Shown here: in pieces, positions 51,130 to 59,591 of the stretch
Numbering within the stretch: position 1 is the first letter of the stretch
Layout: every line of letters begins with the position of its first letter
Origin: Cohnella herbarum
GTDB lineage: Bacteria; Bacillota; Bacilli; Paenibacillales; Paenibacillaceae
Direction: 5' to 3'
DNA: 64,000 nt
Assembly: GCF_012849095.1 (NCBI RefSeq)
Contig: NZ_CP051680.1
Coordinates: 3,436,501 to 3,500,500, forward strand
Made by a program: the position numbers and the translations under genes
Notes under the pieces: model-generated
What the model saw: only the letters and a program-made list of their open reading frames with translations
Database searches by the model: none
What the model was told of the DNA's origin: nothing

Positions 51130-53133
51130 CTATCGCGATTTCAGATAAAAGTTAATCAGTCGCGTCCGGCTCTTGATGTCCCACTTCTTGAATATATTCG
51201 AGAGATGTTTCTTGACCGTCGCTTCGCTAATAAAAAGAAGATTGGCGATTTCCATGTTCGTATGACCTTTGACGATCAGTTCGACGATCTCCCTTTCCTT
51301 AACGGTAAGTTGTGCGGAAGGGATATCCCTCTCTTCGTCCTCCGTCACAATACCGTTTGAAGCGATCATTCCCTTTAAATAGTCGTGCAGCTTTTCCCCT
51401 CTCGTATCGATAACGAACAACGGGGCCGGAGTCCGGTCCTCGTAATCGAAATGGACGACATTCTTCGTGATTTGGCAACCCAAACTATAAAAGATCGAAT
51501 GGCAAAAAGGATCGGGAGGCGGTGCGGCTACGATAAAGGTAGAGGATAAGATATGGGAGATGAAAGTTATCCCCGTCCACTGAAGCATGGGAAGATCGGA
51601 TGAATCATGGACGTCGAGAGTTTTGAAGAAGTATCCTGCTCTCGTATGGCGGGGAACATTGAGAGCATTAAGCTCGGATTGGGATAAACTATTGAAGTAG
51701 GCGGAAGAGAGGGGCTTCGATTTCAAATAGTCCAACGTATGCCCATTGATCGGAATAATCGCGGATAAACCGCGTACGATCCCGCTCGAATCCCGGGTTA
51801 ACTTTACGATTCCGGTATCCAGTTCGAATAATTCCTTCAAGTGGATGTGTTTGAGTCCATATAGGCTGACTTCGGCTTTATAGAGATATTCGTACGGTTC
51901 ACCGGTGTTCGGATCCATTAGCGGAATCCGAACATCTTTCGTATGACGATAGCGATCGTCGATGTACTGCTCGGCTTCCTTCCAATTCGAGAGAGTAAGC
52001 GGTTCAGAGCTATACGGCAGAGAATGTTGGTAAAAAGCGGACTGGATTAATTGATCTCCGATATAATAGAACCACTCCGCATTGTCCCAGCCTACCGACT
52101 TCTTGCCTGCCGCGTTCTTGATTTTATAATAATAATAGAGGACGCAGCGTTTCCAAAGCCGTTCATAGCGATCCGGTTCTCGCAATCTTAATTCACGGCT
52201 GACGGCATCGCGCAGAAGATCATGGAGCAACCAGCCGCGGTCCGCCCGCTGGACGAACGAAAGCTCGGCAAGCTTCTTGAACTGATTCGCCGTAATCGGC
52301 TTCTCCAATACGAAGCTCAGCAATTCCTGATTGAAATGCCTTAACGCGGATGCCGTCTCGACTAACATCCTGTAAGCTTCGGGAACTTCTTTTAGCCACA
52401 CGTTAACGACGTGAACGAATATTTCATCCGTGCCCATCAACTTTGCTTTATGCTGGTTTCGGACTAACGTCGTCGAAGCGAATAAAGCCAAGGTCAACGG
52501 ATGCCCCTTGGTCTGAACCCAGATGCGATGCACCGTCTCCTCGCCGTCGATACCCGACCGAACCAAATACCGCTTCACGGACTCGTAATCCAGATCGCTA
52601 AGCGGCATCCGATAGATCAAATTTCTCCATGCCGGGGAGTAGAGCCACCGGCCTTGCAATGGAAGCCTGCCGCTAATGACGATTAGAACCCGTGGGCTTA
52701 TGCGCGCCAGAAACTCTTCCCGCAGCCAGTGCTCCGAATCGCCGAACTCTTCGAACGTATCCAGGGCAAGAACCGTTTTCCCTTTCCCTGTTGCTTCATG
52801 CATCGCGTCCAAGCATATATCCGTTAATAAGCTTAAATCATCTGTCATCGGGATCTCATTGATAGGATAGCGTAAGGCTCGAAGAAGTTGATAACAAAAT
52901 TCTTGCGGAGTTACAAACACGCGGCCGTCTATGAGGAGAAACATTGCACCGTCTTGTTCGGAGTGGCGGCGAAACTCGTTCAGCAAGAAGCTTTTCCCGA
53001 TTCCGCCGGTCCCGTATACGTTGATAATCCGTTCTTGCGTGGAGTCTAACCCCAATCGTTCGTTAAAGACGGCAACCTCGTCGTCTCTCCCTACAAGATA
53101 ATGTTGCTCCATTAGATCAATCGCGTTAGACAT
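51130..53133 (-). CDS. STAND ATPase with C-terminal LuxR HTH (regulator)
   Basis: 667 residues. Walker A VYGTGGIGKSFLL (41-48 core), Walker B-like VLALDTFEEFGD, LIVISGRLPLQGRW sensor region, winged-helix (about 280-320), then a middle sensor domain without TPRs, and LuxR HTH (LTVKEREIVELIVKGHTNMEIANLL ... ATVKKHLSNIFKKWDIKSRTRLINF, about 600-660). Not MalT-like in the middle, so the signal is different. Alone in its transcript. Confidence 0.9.
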   Translation of the reverse strand: MSNAIDLMEQHYLVGRDDEVAVFNERLGLDSTQERIINVYGTGGIGKSFLLNEFRRHSEQDGAMFLLIDGRVFVTPQEFCYQLLRALRYPINEIPMTDDLSLLTDICLDAMHEATGKGKTVLALDTFEEFGDSEHWLREEFLARISPRVLIVISGRLPLQGRWLYSPAWRNLIYRMPLSDLDYESVKRYLVRSGIDGEETVHRIWVQTKGHPLTLALFASTTLVRNQHKAKLMGTDEIFVHVVNVWLKEVPEAYRMLVETASALRHFNQELLSFVLEKPITANQFKKLAELSFVQRADRGWLLHDLLRDAVSRELRLREPDRYERLWKRCVLYYYYKIKNAAGKKSVGWDNAEWFYYIGDQLIQSAFYQHSLPYSSEPLTLSNWKEAEQYIDDRYRHTKDVRIPLMDPNTGEPYEYLYKAEVSLYGLKHIHLKELFELDTGIVKLTRDSSGIVRGLSAIIPINGHTLDYLKSKPLSSAYFNSLSQSELNALNVPRHTRAGYFFKTLDVHDSSDLPMLQWTGITFISHILSSTFIVAAPPPDPFCHSIFYSLGCQITKNVVHFDYEDRTPAPLFVIDTRGEKLHDYLKGMIASNGIVTEDEERDIPSAQLTVKEREIVELIVKGHTNMEIANLLFISEATVKKHLSNIFKKWDIKSRTRLINFYLKSR

Positions 53134-53217
53134 CGCTCACGGATCACCTCTTAAATCGATATTACCTAGATCCGTAAATTCAGTCAACAATTGGTTTGGA
53201 GAAGGGCCGATCATCGC

Positions 53218-54243
53218 TTATTTCACGAATTCGACCGTATACCCTTTCTTCTCCAAAAGAGACACCAAGCCTTGCTCGCCGACCATGTGCAACGAACCGA
53301 CCGCGACCAAGTAAGTGCCTTCCTCTCCCTCGGCTAAATATTGATCGATCTTGTTCGCCATCTCGACGTTCCTATTCACTAGGAAAGTATCGTTATAGGC
53401 TTTGAATTGTTCGCCCATTGTTTTCTTGCCTTCCTCTTCGAACTGATCGTGCGTCGTCTCGAGCAATTTCAGATTTCCTAGCGTCCACATGTCGAGCAGT
53501 TGCTTGAGTCCCGTAGATGCCGTCCCGGCGCTCTCTACCGTTTGGTGAAAATATTGCTCCTGCATCTCCTTCGAGAAACTATCGAAGATCCCCAACTGCG
53601 ACTCCATGCTTTCGAGCTCGATGATCGTTTTGCCTTCTTTATGAGCTTGTTTGGCGATGTATTGGTCGATTCCGTCCGTCGTCATATACTTCATGGCGGG
53701 AAGGCTCTCCAGTGTCATCGCCGCATACCACGGTTCGTATTGATCGAATGTCGCCGCGGCTGCGCTAAGGATCGACTTCTTCAAGATGCTCCGGAATTTC
53801 TCGTAATCCTCTTCCGCGACATGGTCCCTTAGCGTTGTGCCATCCGTCAGCAGCGCTTTTTCATTGACTAACTCCACGGTCTTCTTCTGATCGACCTTCG
53901 TTAAATCCAGTTCCAACGCGATATAGTCCGCCTCGTCGATTGCCTGCTCCAAGTCCTCATCCAGCGGATACATGTCTTTCCTAGCGATATGAATGGTGCC
54001 CGCCAAGTATCCGGAATTATGGTCTCCGGTTATTTTCCATAAGTATCCTTTAGAGCCTGCTTTGGCCGGTTCGGCGTCCTTGGAGGCAGGCTGCTGCTCG
54101 GTTGCGGTCGGCGAAGGGGACGACGTTGCTTGTTCGGTTGTTTTGTTGTTGGCCTTATCCGAGTTGCATGCCGACAACGTCAATATGAGGATTAGCGCTA
54201 GGATGAACCGGTTGAAAGCGAACCCGATCTTGCGACTGCTCAT
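53218..54243 (-). CDS. TraB/GumN-family lipoprotein
   Basis: 341 residues with lipobox LTLSAC (Cys26), Ser/Thr/Pro-rich linker (about 30-65) and the TraB/GumN domain: YLAGTIHIARKD (GTIH, about 78-90), ALELDLTK and the C-terminal YLVAVGSLHMVGEQGLVSLL. These are Tiki/EreA-like putative metalloproteases. Anchored outside the membrane. Its ATG overlaps the stop of the HprK-like gene (ATGA), so the two are translated together. Confidence 0.88.
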   Translation of the reverse strand: MSSRKIGFAFNRFILALILILTLSACNSDKANNKTTEQATSSPSPTATEQQPASKDAEPAKAGSKGYLWKITGDHNSGYLAGTIHIARKDMYPLDEDLEQAIDEADYIALELDLTKVDQKKTVELVNEKALLTDGTTLRDHVAEEDYEKFRSILKKSILSAAAATFDQYEPWYAAMTLESLPAMKYMTTDGIDQYIAKQAHKEGKTIIELESMESQLGIFDSFSKEMQEQYFHQTVESAGTASTGLKQLLDMWTLGNLKLLETTHDQFEEEGKKTMGEQFKAYNDTFLVNRNVEMANKIDQYLAEGEEGTYLVAVGSLHMVGEQGLVSLLEKKGYTVEFVK

Positions 54244-55154
54244 TTCATGTCTCCTTCGATTCGCTTCATGAACTCTTCCGCAGCGCTGTAGCCCTGTTGC
54301 TTCAAATACCAGCTATTCGCCGCGGCTTCGATCATGCCCGCGACGTCCCTGCCCGGTTGAAGCTGAATTTCGATATGCGGAATGCGAACTCCTAAGTATT
54401 CGGTATATTTCGGCTCGAGCTCGAGCTCGTTGTTTAGCGCCTGATCCTGCCATGGGCACAATTCGATATCGAGTACGATTCGCGTCTCGTCCTGAAAAGC
54501 TTTCCTGCCATATAAGCGTACGACGTTAATAAGTCCGATACTGCGCAGAGCTAGAAACTCCTTAGTCGTTCCGTTATGCGTTCCGAGCAGCGTCTGCGAG
54601 CTTAGCTTCTTCAACACGACGATGTCGTCGGCCACAAGCCGATGTCCCCTGCGAATAAGCGTATGCGCCGTCTCGCTCTTGCCGATGCCCGATTTTCCCC
54701 TTAACAGAATCCCGATCCCGGATACGTTCACGCATACGCCATGAATCGAAATTTCCGGCGCAAGCGCTTGAATGAGGTAAGCATCGAGCTTGCCTAGAAA
54801 TTCCGTCGTCGTTTCGTTCGTCCGAAGTAACGGAATCCCCTCTTGCTGGCAGTAGATCATCAAGTATTTGAGACCTTCCTGCTGGCTCGTTACGATAAAA
54901 CAAGGAGGATGGTACTTAACGACGTTGCCGATGTGCAAGTTCCGTTCTTCCTCCGTCTGCTTGTGCAAATAATTAATCTCTTTCCTGCCCAGCACCTGAA
55001 CCCGGTTCATGGGAAAAAAATCGAAATAGCCGACGAACTCCAAACCCGGTCGATGAGCTCTCGGCCTGGTAATCTCGCGATGCATCTGATTATCGCCGGC
55101 GAGCACTTCGAGCTTGAATCTATCCTGCAGTTGTTTTACGGTAATGGACTTCAT
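54240..55154 (-). CDS. HPr(Ser) kinase/phosphorylase-like protein (diverged)
   Basis: 304 residues from the ATG at 55154 (AAGGAGGAG upstream). Compared with Bacillus HprK: N-terminal domain ending RTNETTTEFL, then ISIHGVCV with His138 at the catalytic place, Walker A GKSGIGKS (153-160), HRLVADD (Asp176/177), PGRDVAGMIEAAANSW. The second signature E-I-R-G-x-G is changed to A-L-R-S-I-G (Glu to Ala, Gly to Ser), which in true HprK matters for phosphorylase activity. It may phosphorylate another target. The canonical hprK normally sits near lgt, so this is likely a paralogue. Confidence 0.82.
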   Translation of the reverse strand: MKSITVKQLQDRFKLEVLAGDNQMHREITRPRAHRPGLEFVGYFDFFPMNRVQVLGRKEINYLHKQTEEERNLHIGNVVKYHPPCFIVTSQQEGLKYLMIYCQQEGIPLLRTNETTTEFLGKLDAYLIQALAPEISIHGVCVNVSGIGILLRGKSGIGKSETAHTLIRRGHRLVADDIVVLKKLSSQTLLGTHNGTTKEFLALRSIGLINVVRLYGRKAFQDETRIVLDIELCPWQDQALNNELELEPKYTEYLGVRIPHIEIQLQPGRDVAGMIEAAANSWYLKQQGYSAAEEFMKRIEGDMK

Positions 55155-55321
55155 CCTGCTCCTCCTTACATGTCGACGTATTGCCTTCATTATAGCAAAA
55201 AAAGAAGTCGTTTGAGGTTGCGTTACATAACCGTTCTTATTCGGGTTTGGAGGGTTCAGCTTTAACCGCTAGGGGTAAAATAATAATGAAAATTTCCCTA
55301 GGGATAGGAGAGCTTATTCAC

Positions 55322-55738
55322 ATGACGCAACAAGAATTGGAAAGTAAAATTATGAAAGCGCTGGATACGCATCGCATCGCGGCATTCGCAACGATCGAAG
55401 GCAACCGGCCGAAGGCGCGCTACATGGCGGTCTTCCATGACGGACTTAAAATTTATCTCGCCTCGGATCGCCAAACCCATAAAGTCGAAGAGCTCAAGGA
55501 AAATCCTAACGTGTACTTGCTGCTCGGGTATGACGGCAATTGGCCCAAAGAAGTCGTGGAGATTCAGGGCTCCGCGGAAGTGACCAAGAACGATTCCCTT
55601 CGCGAGAAGTTCTGGAGCGAGGAATTCAAGCGCTGGTTCGACGGTCCCAATGACCCGAACTACGTCATTCTCGAGATCTCTCCTTCGAGAATCGAGTACA
55701 CCGGCGAGGATCGGGAACGTCAAGTATGGAACGCTTAA
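55322..55738 (+). CDS. pyridoxamine-5'-phosphate-oxidase-fold (general stress protein 26-like) protein
   Basis: 138 residues from the ATG at 55322; a GGAGAG box precedes it, whereas the in-frame ATG at 55247 lacks one. FMN-binding split barrel: HRIAAFATIEGNRPKARYMAV (18-38), LASDRQTHKVEELKENPNV, VVEIQGSAEV. Probably a flavin-dependent reductase or FMN/F420-type binding protein. Single gene. Confidence 0.82.
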   Translation: MTQQELESKIMKALDTHRIAAFATIEGNRPKARYMAVFHDGLKIYLASDRQTHKVEELKENPNVYLLLGYDGNWPKEVVEIQGSAEVTKNDSLREKFWSEEFKRWFDGPNDPNYVILEISPSRIEYTGEDRERQVWNA

Positions 55739-55748
55739 CGTTAAGGAA

Positions 55749-55779
55749 AATGCGGCGGTCCCGGCGGGGCCGCCGCATT
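55749..55779. terminator. GC-rich hairpin after the PNPOx-like gene
   Basis: AATGCGGCGG, loop, CCGCCGCATT, a perfect 10-base stem that directly follows the stop, but without a T tract. Possibly a Rho-independent terminator of weak type or an mRNA end-protecting hairpin. Confidence 0.55.
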
Positions 55780-55871
55780 GTCATGAATCGTCGCTGCGGC
55801 GCGCCGGCCGTTCTCATAAAACAGCCTTTCCGCACATACATATGACTAACGCTATGGATGGAGGTTGTCGA

Positions 55872-56231
55872 ATGAACGCCGATAAACTTACCCGCTTCTG
55901 CCAATTGAAAACCCAGATCAAACAATGGGAAGACGAACTAGAGGATCTCCGTAGGGAGATTACGAAGGAATATCCGCAGGATTCGGAATTCCGTCTTGAT
56001 GACTACACGCTTAAAGTACTGTATCAAGAAAAGAAACACTATAATGATCAATTGTTGATCGAAGCCCTGCCCGATCCCGACTTGTGGAAGGCGTTATTCA
56101 AAGCCGATTCCGCCAAAATCTCCGCCCTCGTGAAAGCGAATCTCTTAACCGAGAACTCGCTGGAAGGTACTTACACGACAACCCGCACTCCTTATCTTTA
56201 CGTTACTCCCGTCGTTCGCCCTCAGCCTTAA
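55872..56231 (+). CDS. small hypothetical protein with N-terminal coiled coil
   Basis: 119 residues from the ATG at 55872 (GGAGG 7 bases upstream; a longer upstream frame is rejected). Residues 5-38 form a coiled coil (LTRFCQLKTQIKQWEDELEDLRREITKEY); the rest has YTLKVLYQEKKHYND, LLIEALPDPDLWK and a polar end. It resembles short phage or spore-associated coiled-coil proteins only in outline; I do not recognise a family. Confidence 0.65.
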   Translation: MNADKLTRFCQLKTQIKQWEDELEDLRREITKEYPQDSEFRLDDYTLKVLYQEKKHYNDQLLIEALPDPDLWKALFKADSAKISALVKANLLTENSLEGTYTTTRTPYLYVTPVVRPQP

Positions 56232-56273
56232 CGATCCAGCTTTTACGTTCCTAGATCGTCCGTTCCGCTTAAT

Positions 56274-56343
56274 AGCCAAGTCCGCATCCTTAAGCGCTCT
56301 TCGACGAGAGCTGAAACCAAGGAATGCAGACTTGGCTTTATTT
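56274..56343 (+). terminator. terminator after the small hypothetical gene
   Basis: AGCCAAGTC ... GACTTGGCT with CCGCATCC / GGAATGCAG partial inner pairing, followed by TTATTTCG. Confidence 0.7.
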
Positions 56344-56411
56344 CGTTCGAAACTTTTTTCATTCCAATCCGTTGTAAAGAAGAACCTTCAAGACAGTAAG
56401 GAGTAATCCGC

Positions 56412-57170
56412 ATGTTTCTTAAAGAAGTAACCTTGCTTCATGAAAAGTTCGGTTCCGCAAGCGAATATCCGTTCTCAATCCCTTCGCTCAGACGGACTTC
56501 GAAATTACAACTCACGAGGCCTGTCACTTTCTTCGTCGGAGAGAACGGCTCGGGTAAATCCACTTTGCTGGAGGCAATCGCATGGCAAAGCGGGTTTCAT
56601 ACGGCAGGTGGAGGGGTTAACCAAATCTACGAGTTGGACAATAGCGAGTCCGTATTCGGGCCTTACATCCGTCTGTCTTGGCTTCCCAAAGTGCGCAACG
56701 GATTCTTCCTGCGGGCGGAATCCTTCTACAACTTCGCCAATTATTTGGATTACGAAGCGAAAATACAACCGGAGTTTCGGGAACAAATTTACGCGTCCTT
56801 CGGAGGCAAGTCGTTGCATGAGCGCTCCCACGGAGAATCCTTTCTTTCCTTGTTCCGCAACCGTTTCGGCAGGAACGCCATCTATCTTCTGGACGAGCCC
56901 GAGGCTGCCTTATCGCCGGCGCGCCAGCTAAATCTGCTGTCGATCCTTCATCAACTCAGTCCGTATGCGCAGTTCATCATCGCCACCCATTCTCCGATTC
57001 TGCTTGGCTACCCCGACGCGCAAATCTTTACGTTCGACGAAACTCCGATCAGGGAAATCGCTTACGAGGATACCGCCCATTACCAGTTAACGAGAAGATT
57101 CCTCGAGAACAGGAAAGCCGTCTTCCGCGATCTGTTCGCCGTAGACGACGATACAATACGTGAAGATTAA
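56412..57170 (+). CDS. AAA/ABC-type ATPase, COG3910 family
   Basis: 252 residues. Walker A FVGENGSGKSTLLEA (about 41-55), SHGES signature (about 135-140), Walker B IYLLDEPEAALS (about 160-171), H-loop IATHSPILLG. Rad50/SMC-like head without coiled coil. Function is unknown; such ATPases act alone in DNA or membrane stress. GTAAGGAG box precedes the ATG. Confidence 0.88.
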   Translation: MFLKEVTLLHEKFGSASEYPFSIPSLRRTSKLQLTRPVTFFVGENGSGKSTLLEAIAWQSGFHTAGGGVNQIYELDNSESVFGPYIRLSWLPKVRNGFFLRAESFYNFANYLDYEAKIQPEFREQIYASFGGKSLHERSHGESFLSLFRNRFGRNAIYLLDEPEAALSPARQLNLLSILHQLSPYAQFIIATHSPILLGYPDAQIFTFDETPIREIAYEDTAHYQLTRRFLENRKAVFRDLFAVDDDTIRED

Positions 57171-57256
57171 TACTCTCCACCGATACTTTACGAACCTTGA
57201 ATTCGTAGTTAAGGCGTAAGTTCCATTCAAGGTTAATCGTTAAGGGGAGATAGGCT

Positions 57257-57925
57257 ATGGCAATAAAGCAAAAGTTCATCGTTACGACAATCGTCGCTCT
57301 GATTCTATTGACGGGATGCGGCAACGATTCGACGAATCAAGCCGCGGGGGCAAACGTCGACGGCAACGCCCAAGATCAGCAACAAGACCAGGCGGCAGGT
57401 CAAGGGATGGGGAGATCTCCGATGATGGGCGCCGATCTAATGGGTAAAGTCAAAAGCATCGACGGGGAGACGATTACGCTGTACAAATCCAGCTTCGTGC
57501 CCGGCGCTCGCGGTGGAGATGGCGGACAACGGCCTCCAAATGAAGGACAAGATGGCGGGAATAACCCCAATAGCGGAAACCAAGACGGAAATCCTCAACC
57601 ACCAAGCGGGGAAGGCAGTCCTCCTGCTCAAGGGGAAGGACAAGGAAGAGGAAGACCTGGTATGGCGGAAATGTTCTCGGATGAAACCGTCGATGTCCAG
57701 GTAACGTCCGCGACCAAAATCGTTAAAATGACATTCGAGAATCAAGAACGGAAAGAAACCGAAATCACCCTCGCCGATCTTAAAGCCGACGACGTCTTAA
57801 GCGTTGATCTGGAAGACGGAACGCAAAATGCCGTTACGATCACGTTAAGCGAAGGCGGAGGTTTCGGTGGCATGGGTGGAGGTGGACGCCGAGGCCAGAA
57901 TCAGCAACAAAACAGCGGCGATTAG
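57257..57925 (+). CDS. low-complexity lipoprotein with DUF5666-like core
   Basis: 222 residues, lipobox LLTGCG (Cys22). Gln/Gly/Asn-rich stretch (about 38-60), core LMGKVKSIDGETITLYKSS (about 60-80), a Gly/Pro/Asn/Gln-rich insert (86-135), then VDVQVTSATKIVKMTFEN ... LKADDVLSVDLEDGTQNAVTITLS and a Gly-rich tail. The core fits an OB-type DUF5666 domain. Extracytoplasmic, anchored. GGGGAGATAGG box. Confidence 0.78.
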   Translation: MAIKQKFIVTTIVALILLTGCGNDSTNQAAGANVDGNAQDQQQDQAAGQGMGRSPMMGADLMGKVKSIDGETITLYKSSFVPGARGGDGGQRPPNEGQDGGNNPNSGNQDGNPQPPSGEGSPPAQGEGQGRGRPGMAEMFSDETVDVQVTSATKIVKMTFENQERKETEITLADLKADDVLSVDLEDGTQNAVTITLSEGGGFGGMGGGGRRGQNQQQNSGD

Positions 57926-57947
57926 AGTACCTATGTCGCGCGCTACG

Positions 57948-57990
57948 AAAAAAACCATGAAAAGCCCCGCAGGCCTTTCATGGTTTTTCG
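57948..57990. terminator. bidirectional terminator between convergent genes
   Basis: AAACCATGAAA ... TTTCATGGTTT (11-base stem with inner GCC/GGC), T tract on one strand and A tract on the other; serves the lipoprotein gene and the MFS gene. Confidence 0.85.
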
Positions 57991-58018
57991 TTATTTTCAT
58001 CTATGGCCGTTCTCCGAC

Positions 58019-59416
58019 TTAAGCTGCCTGACTTTCCTCGGACTTCTTCGCCGAAGGCAACAAATTAGCGACGACTAACTTAAATATCGCGATCGCCAGA
58101 ATGACGATGAAGATCAAGTGCATGCCGTCCGCCATTTGCGACGGAGTTTCCTCGATGACCATTCGGTTGAACAGCATCCCGAACACGGCGACCGCAACGG
58201 TCTGACCGAGCGCTCCCATGAGCGAATTCGTCGATGTCGCCACGCCGCGCATATTCGCTGCCGCCGCATTCTGAATCGCTACGATGGCAGGCGTGCTAAT
58301 GCAACCCATGCCGAATCCGATAACGACCACGATCCCGATCAAGTGCAAGTACGAGGTGTTCATATCCACCGTAAACAACCAGAATGCCCCGCAAGCCACG
58401 AAAAACGCGCCCATTAGCATGAATTTTTTTACGCCGAAACGGAACATGTATCTGCCCGACAGATTGGAAGCGATCGGCCACGCCAGCGACATCGGCATAA
58501 GCATTAAGCCGGATTTCGTAGCGCTATAGCCCATAATGTTTTGGATCCAGAGCGGAATATAGATCGTCACTCCCGCCACGATGCAAAATCCGATGAAACC
58601 GAGCGCGTAAGGAACGACCAACCGTCTTTCCCGGAACAATAAGAGCGGAATCATGGGCTCCTTCGCCAGCGATTCAACTTTCAAGAAGATGAACAGAAAA
58701 ATTGCCGCTACAGCGAAAAGGACGAGAATCGTCGATGAATCCCAAGCGTACGTTGCCCCGCCCGTTAGCAGCGCAAGCAGCAAGCTGGATATACAGATCG
58801 TGAAGGTAAGCGCTCCGATGTAATCGATGCTCTTGGACGTTTTCGCGAAACGTTCGTGCAGAAATCCGAAGACGAGAATAAATGAAATGATGCTTACGGG
58901 AACGTTCATATAGAAAATCCAGCGCCAGGATATCGTATCCACGAAATAACCGCCGACGAACGGCCCGATCAGCCCGGCAATCGACCATACGGACGCAAGC
59001 ACGCCTTGAACCTTGCCCCTCTGCTCGCCCGTGTACAAATCCCCGATAATCGTAAAAGTAACCGGCGTTAACGCCCCCGCTCCGATCCCTTGAATCGCCC
59101 GGAACCAGATCAACTCGGTCATCGATTGCGCCGCCCCGCACAATACGGAGCCTACCAAAAATAAAATCAACCCGATCGTAAAAATCGACTTTCTCCCATA
59201 CAGATCCGCCAGCTTGCCGAAAATCGGGGTCGTGACGCAAGTCGTAAGCGTATAGATGGAAAATATCCAACTGATCAAGCTTAATCCGTTCAAATCTTTA
59301 GCGATGCTAGTCGTAGCGGTCGTTACCACGGTCGAGTCCAGAGCTCCGATAAACAGAGCCGCAAGCAACCCGGCGGTTACGAACGTCCGATTCGTTTTTT
59401 TAAGCGACTGCGACAT
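58019..59416 (-). CDS. DHA2-family (14-TM) MFS drug efflux transporter
   Basis: 465 residues, 14 helices. Motifs: LDSTVVTTA (DHA2 motif D1), FGKLADLYGRKSIFTIG (motif A), FRAIQGIGAGALTPV (motif B), VWSIAGLIGPFVGGYFVD (motif C). QacA/EmrB/Bmr3 type: exports drugs or other amphiphiles in exchange for protons. The 175-base gap to the next gene is a divergent promoter region. Confidence 0.93.
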   Translation of the reverse strand: MSQSLKKTNRTFVTAGLLAALFIGALDSTVVTTATTSIAKDLNGLSLISWIFSIYTLTTCVTTPIFGKLADLYGRKSIFTIGLILFLVGSVLCGAAQSMTELIWFRAIQGIGAGALTPVTFTIIGDLYTGEQRGKVQGVLASVWSIAGLIGPFVGGYFVDTISWRWIFYMNVPVSIISFILVFGFLHERFAKTSKSIDYIGALTFTICISSLLLALLTGGATYAWDSSTILVLFAVAAIFLFIFLKVESLAKEPMIPLLLFRERRLVVPYALGFIGFCIVAGVTIYIPLWIQNIMGYSATKSGLMLMPMSLAWPIASNLSGRYMFRFGVKKFMLMGAFFVACGAFWLFTVDMNTSYLHLIGIVVVIGFGMGCISTPAIVAIQNAAAANMRGVATSTNSLMGALGQTVAVAVFGMLFNRMVIEETPSQMADGMHLIFIVILAIAIFKLVVANLLPSAKKSEESQAA

Positions 59417-59591
59417 GTCAACTTCCTTCTCCCTACATTAAATAGCTTACTTCAATCTTTAACGATCATAGGTGCGGCATCGCGCTTTGTCAACGCTTAT
59501 CCCGGTTCCAGCCCGACTATCGCAACCAAAACCTTCCAACTTGCGTCTATGATTTTAAAGGCAACCAAAGTTCCAATCAAGGGGGATCTCC

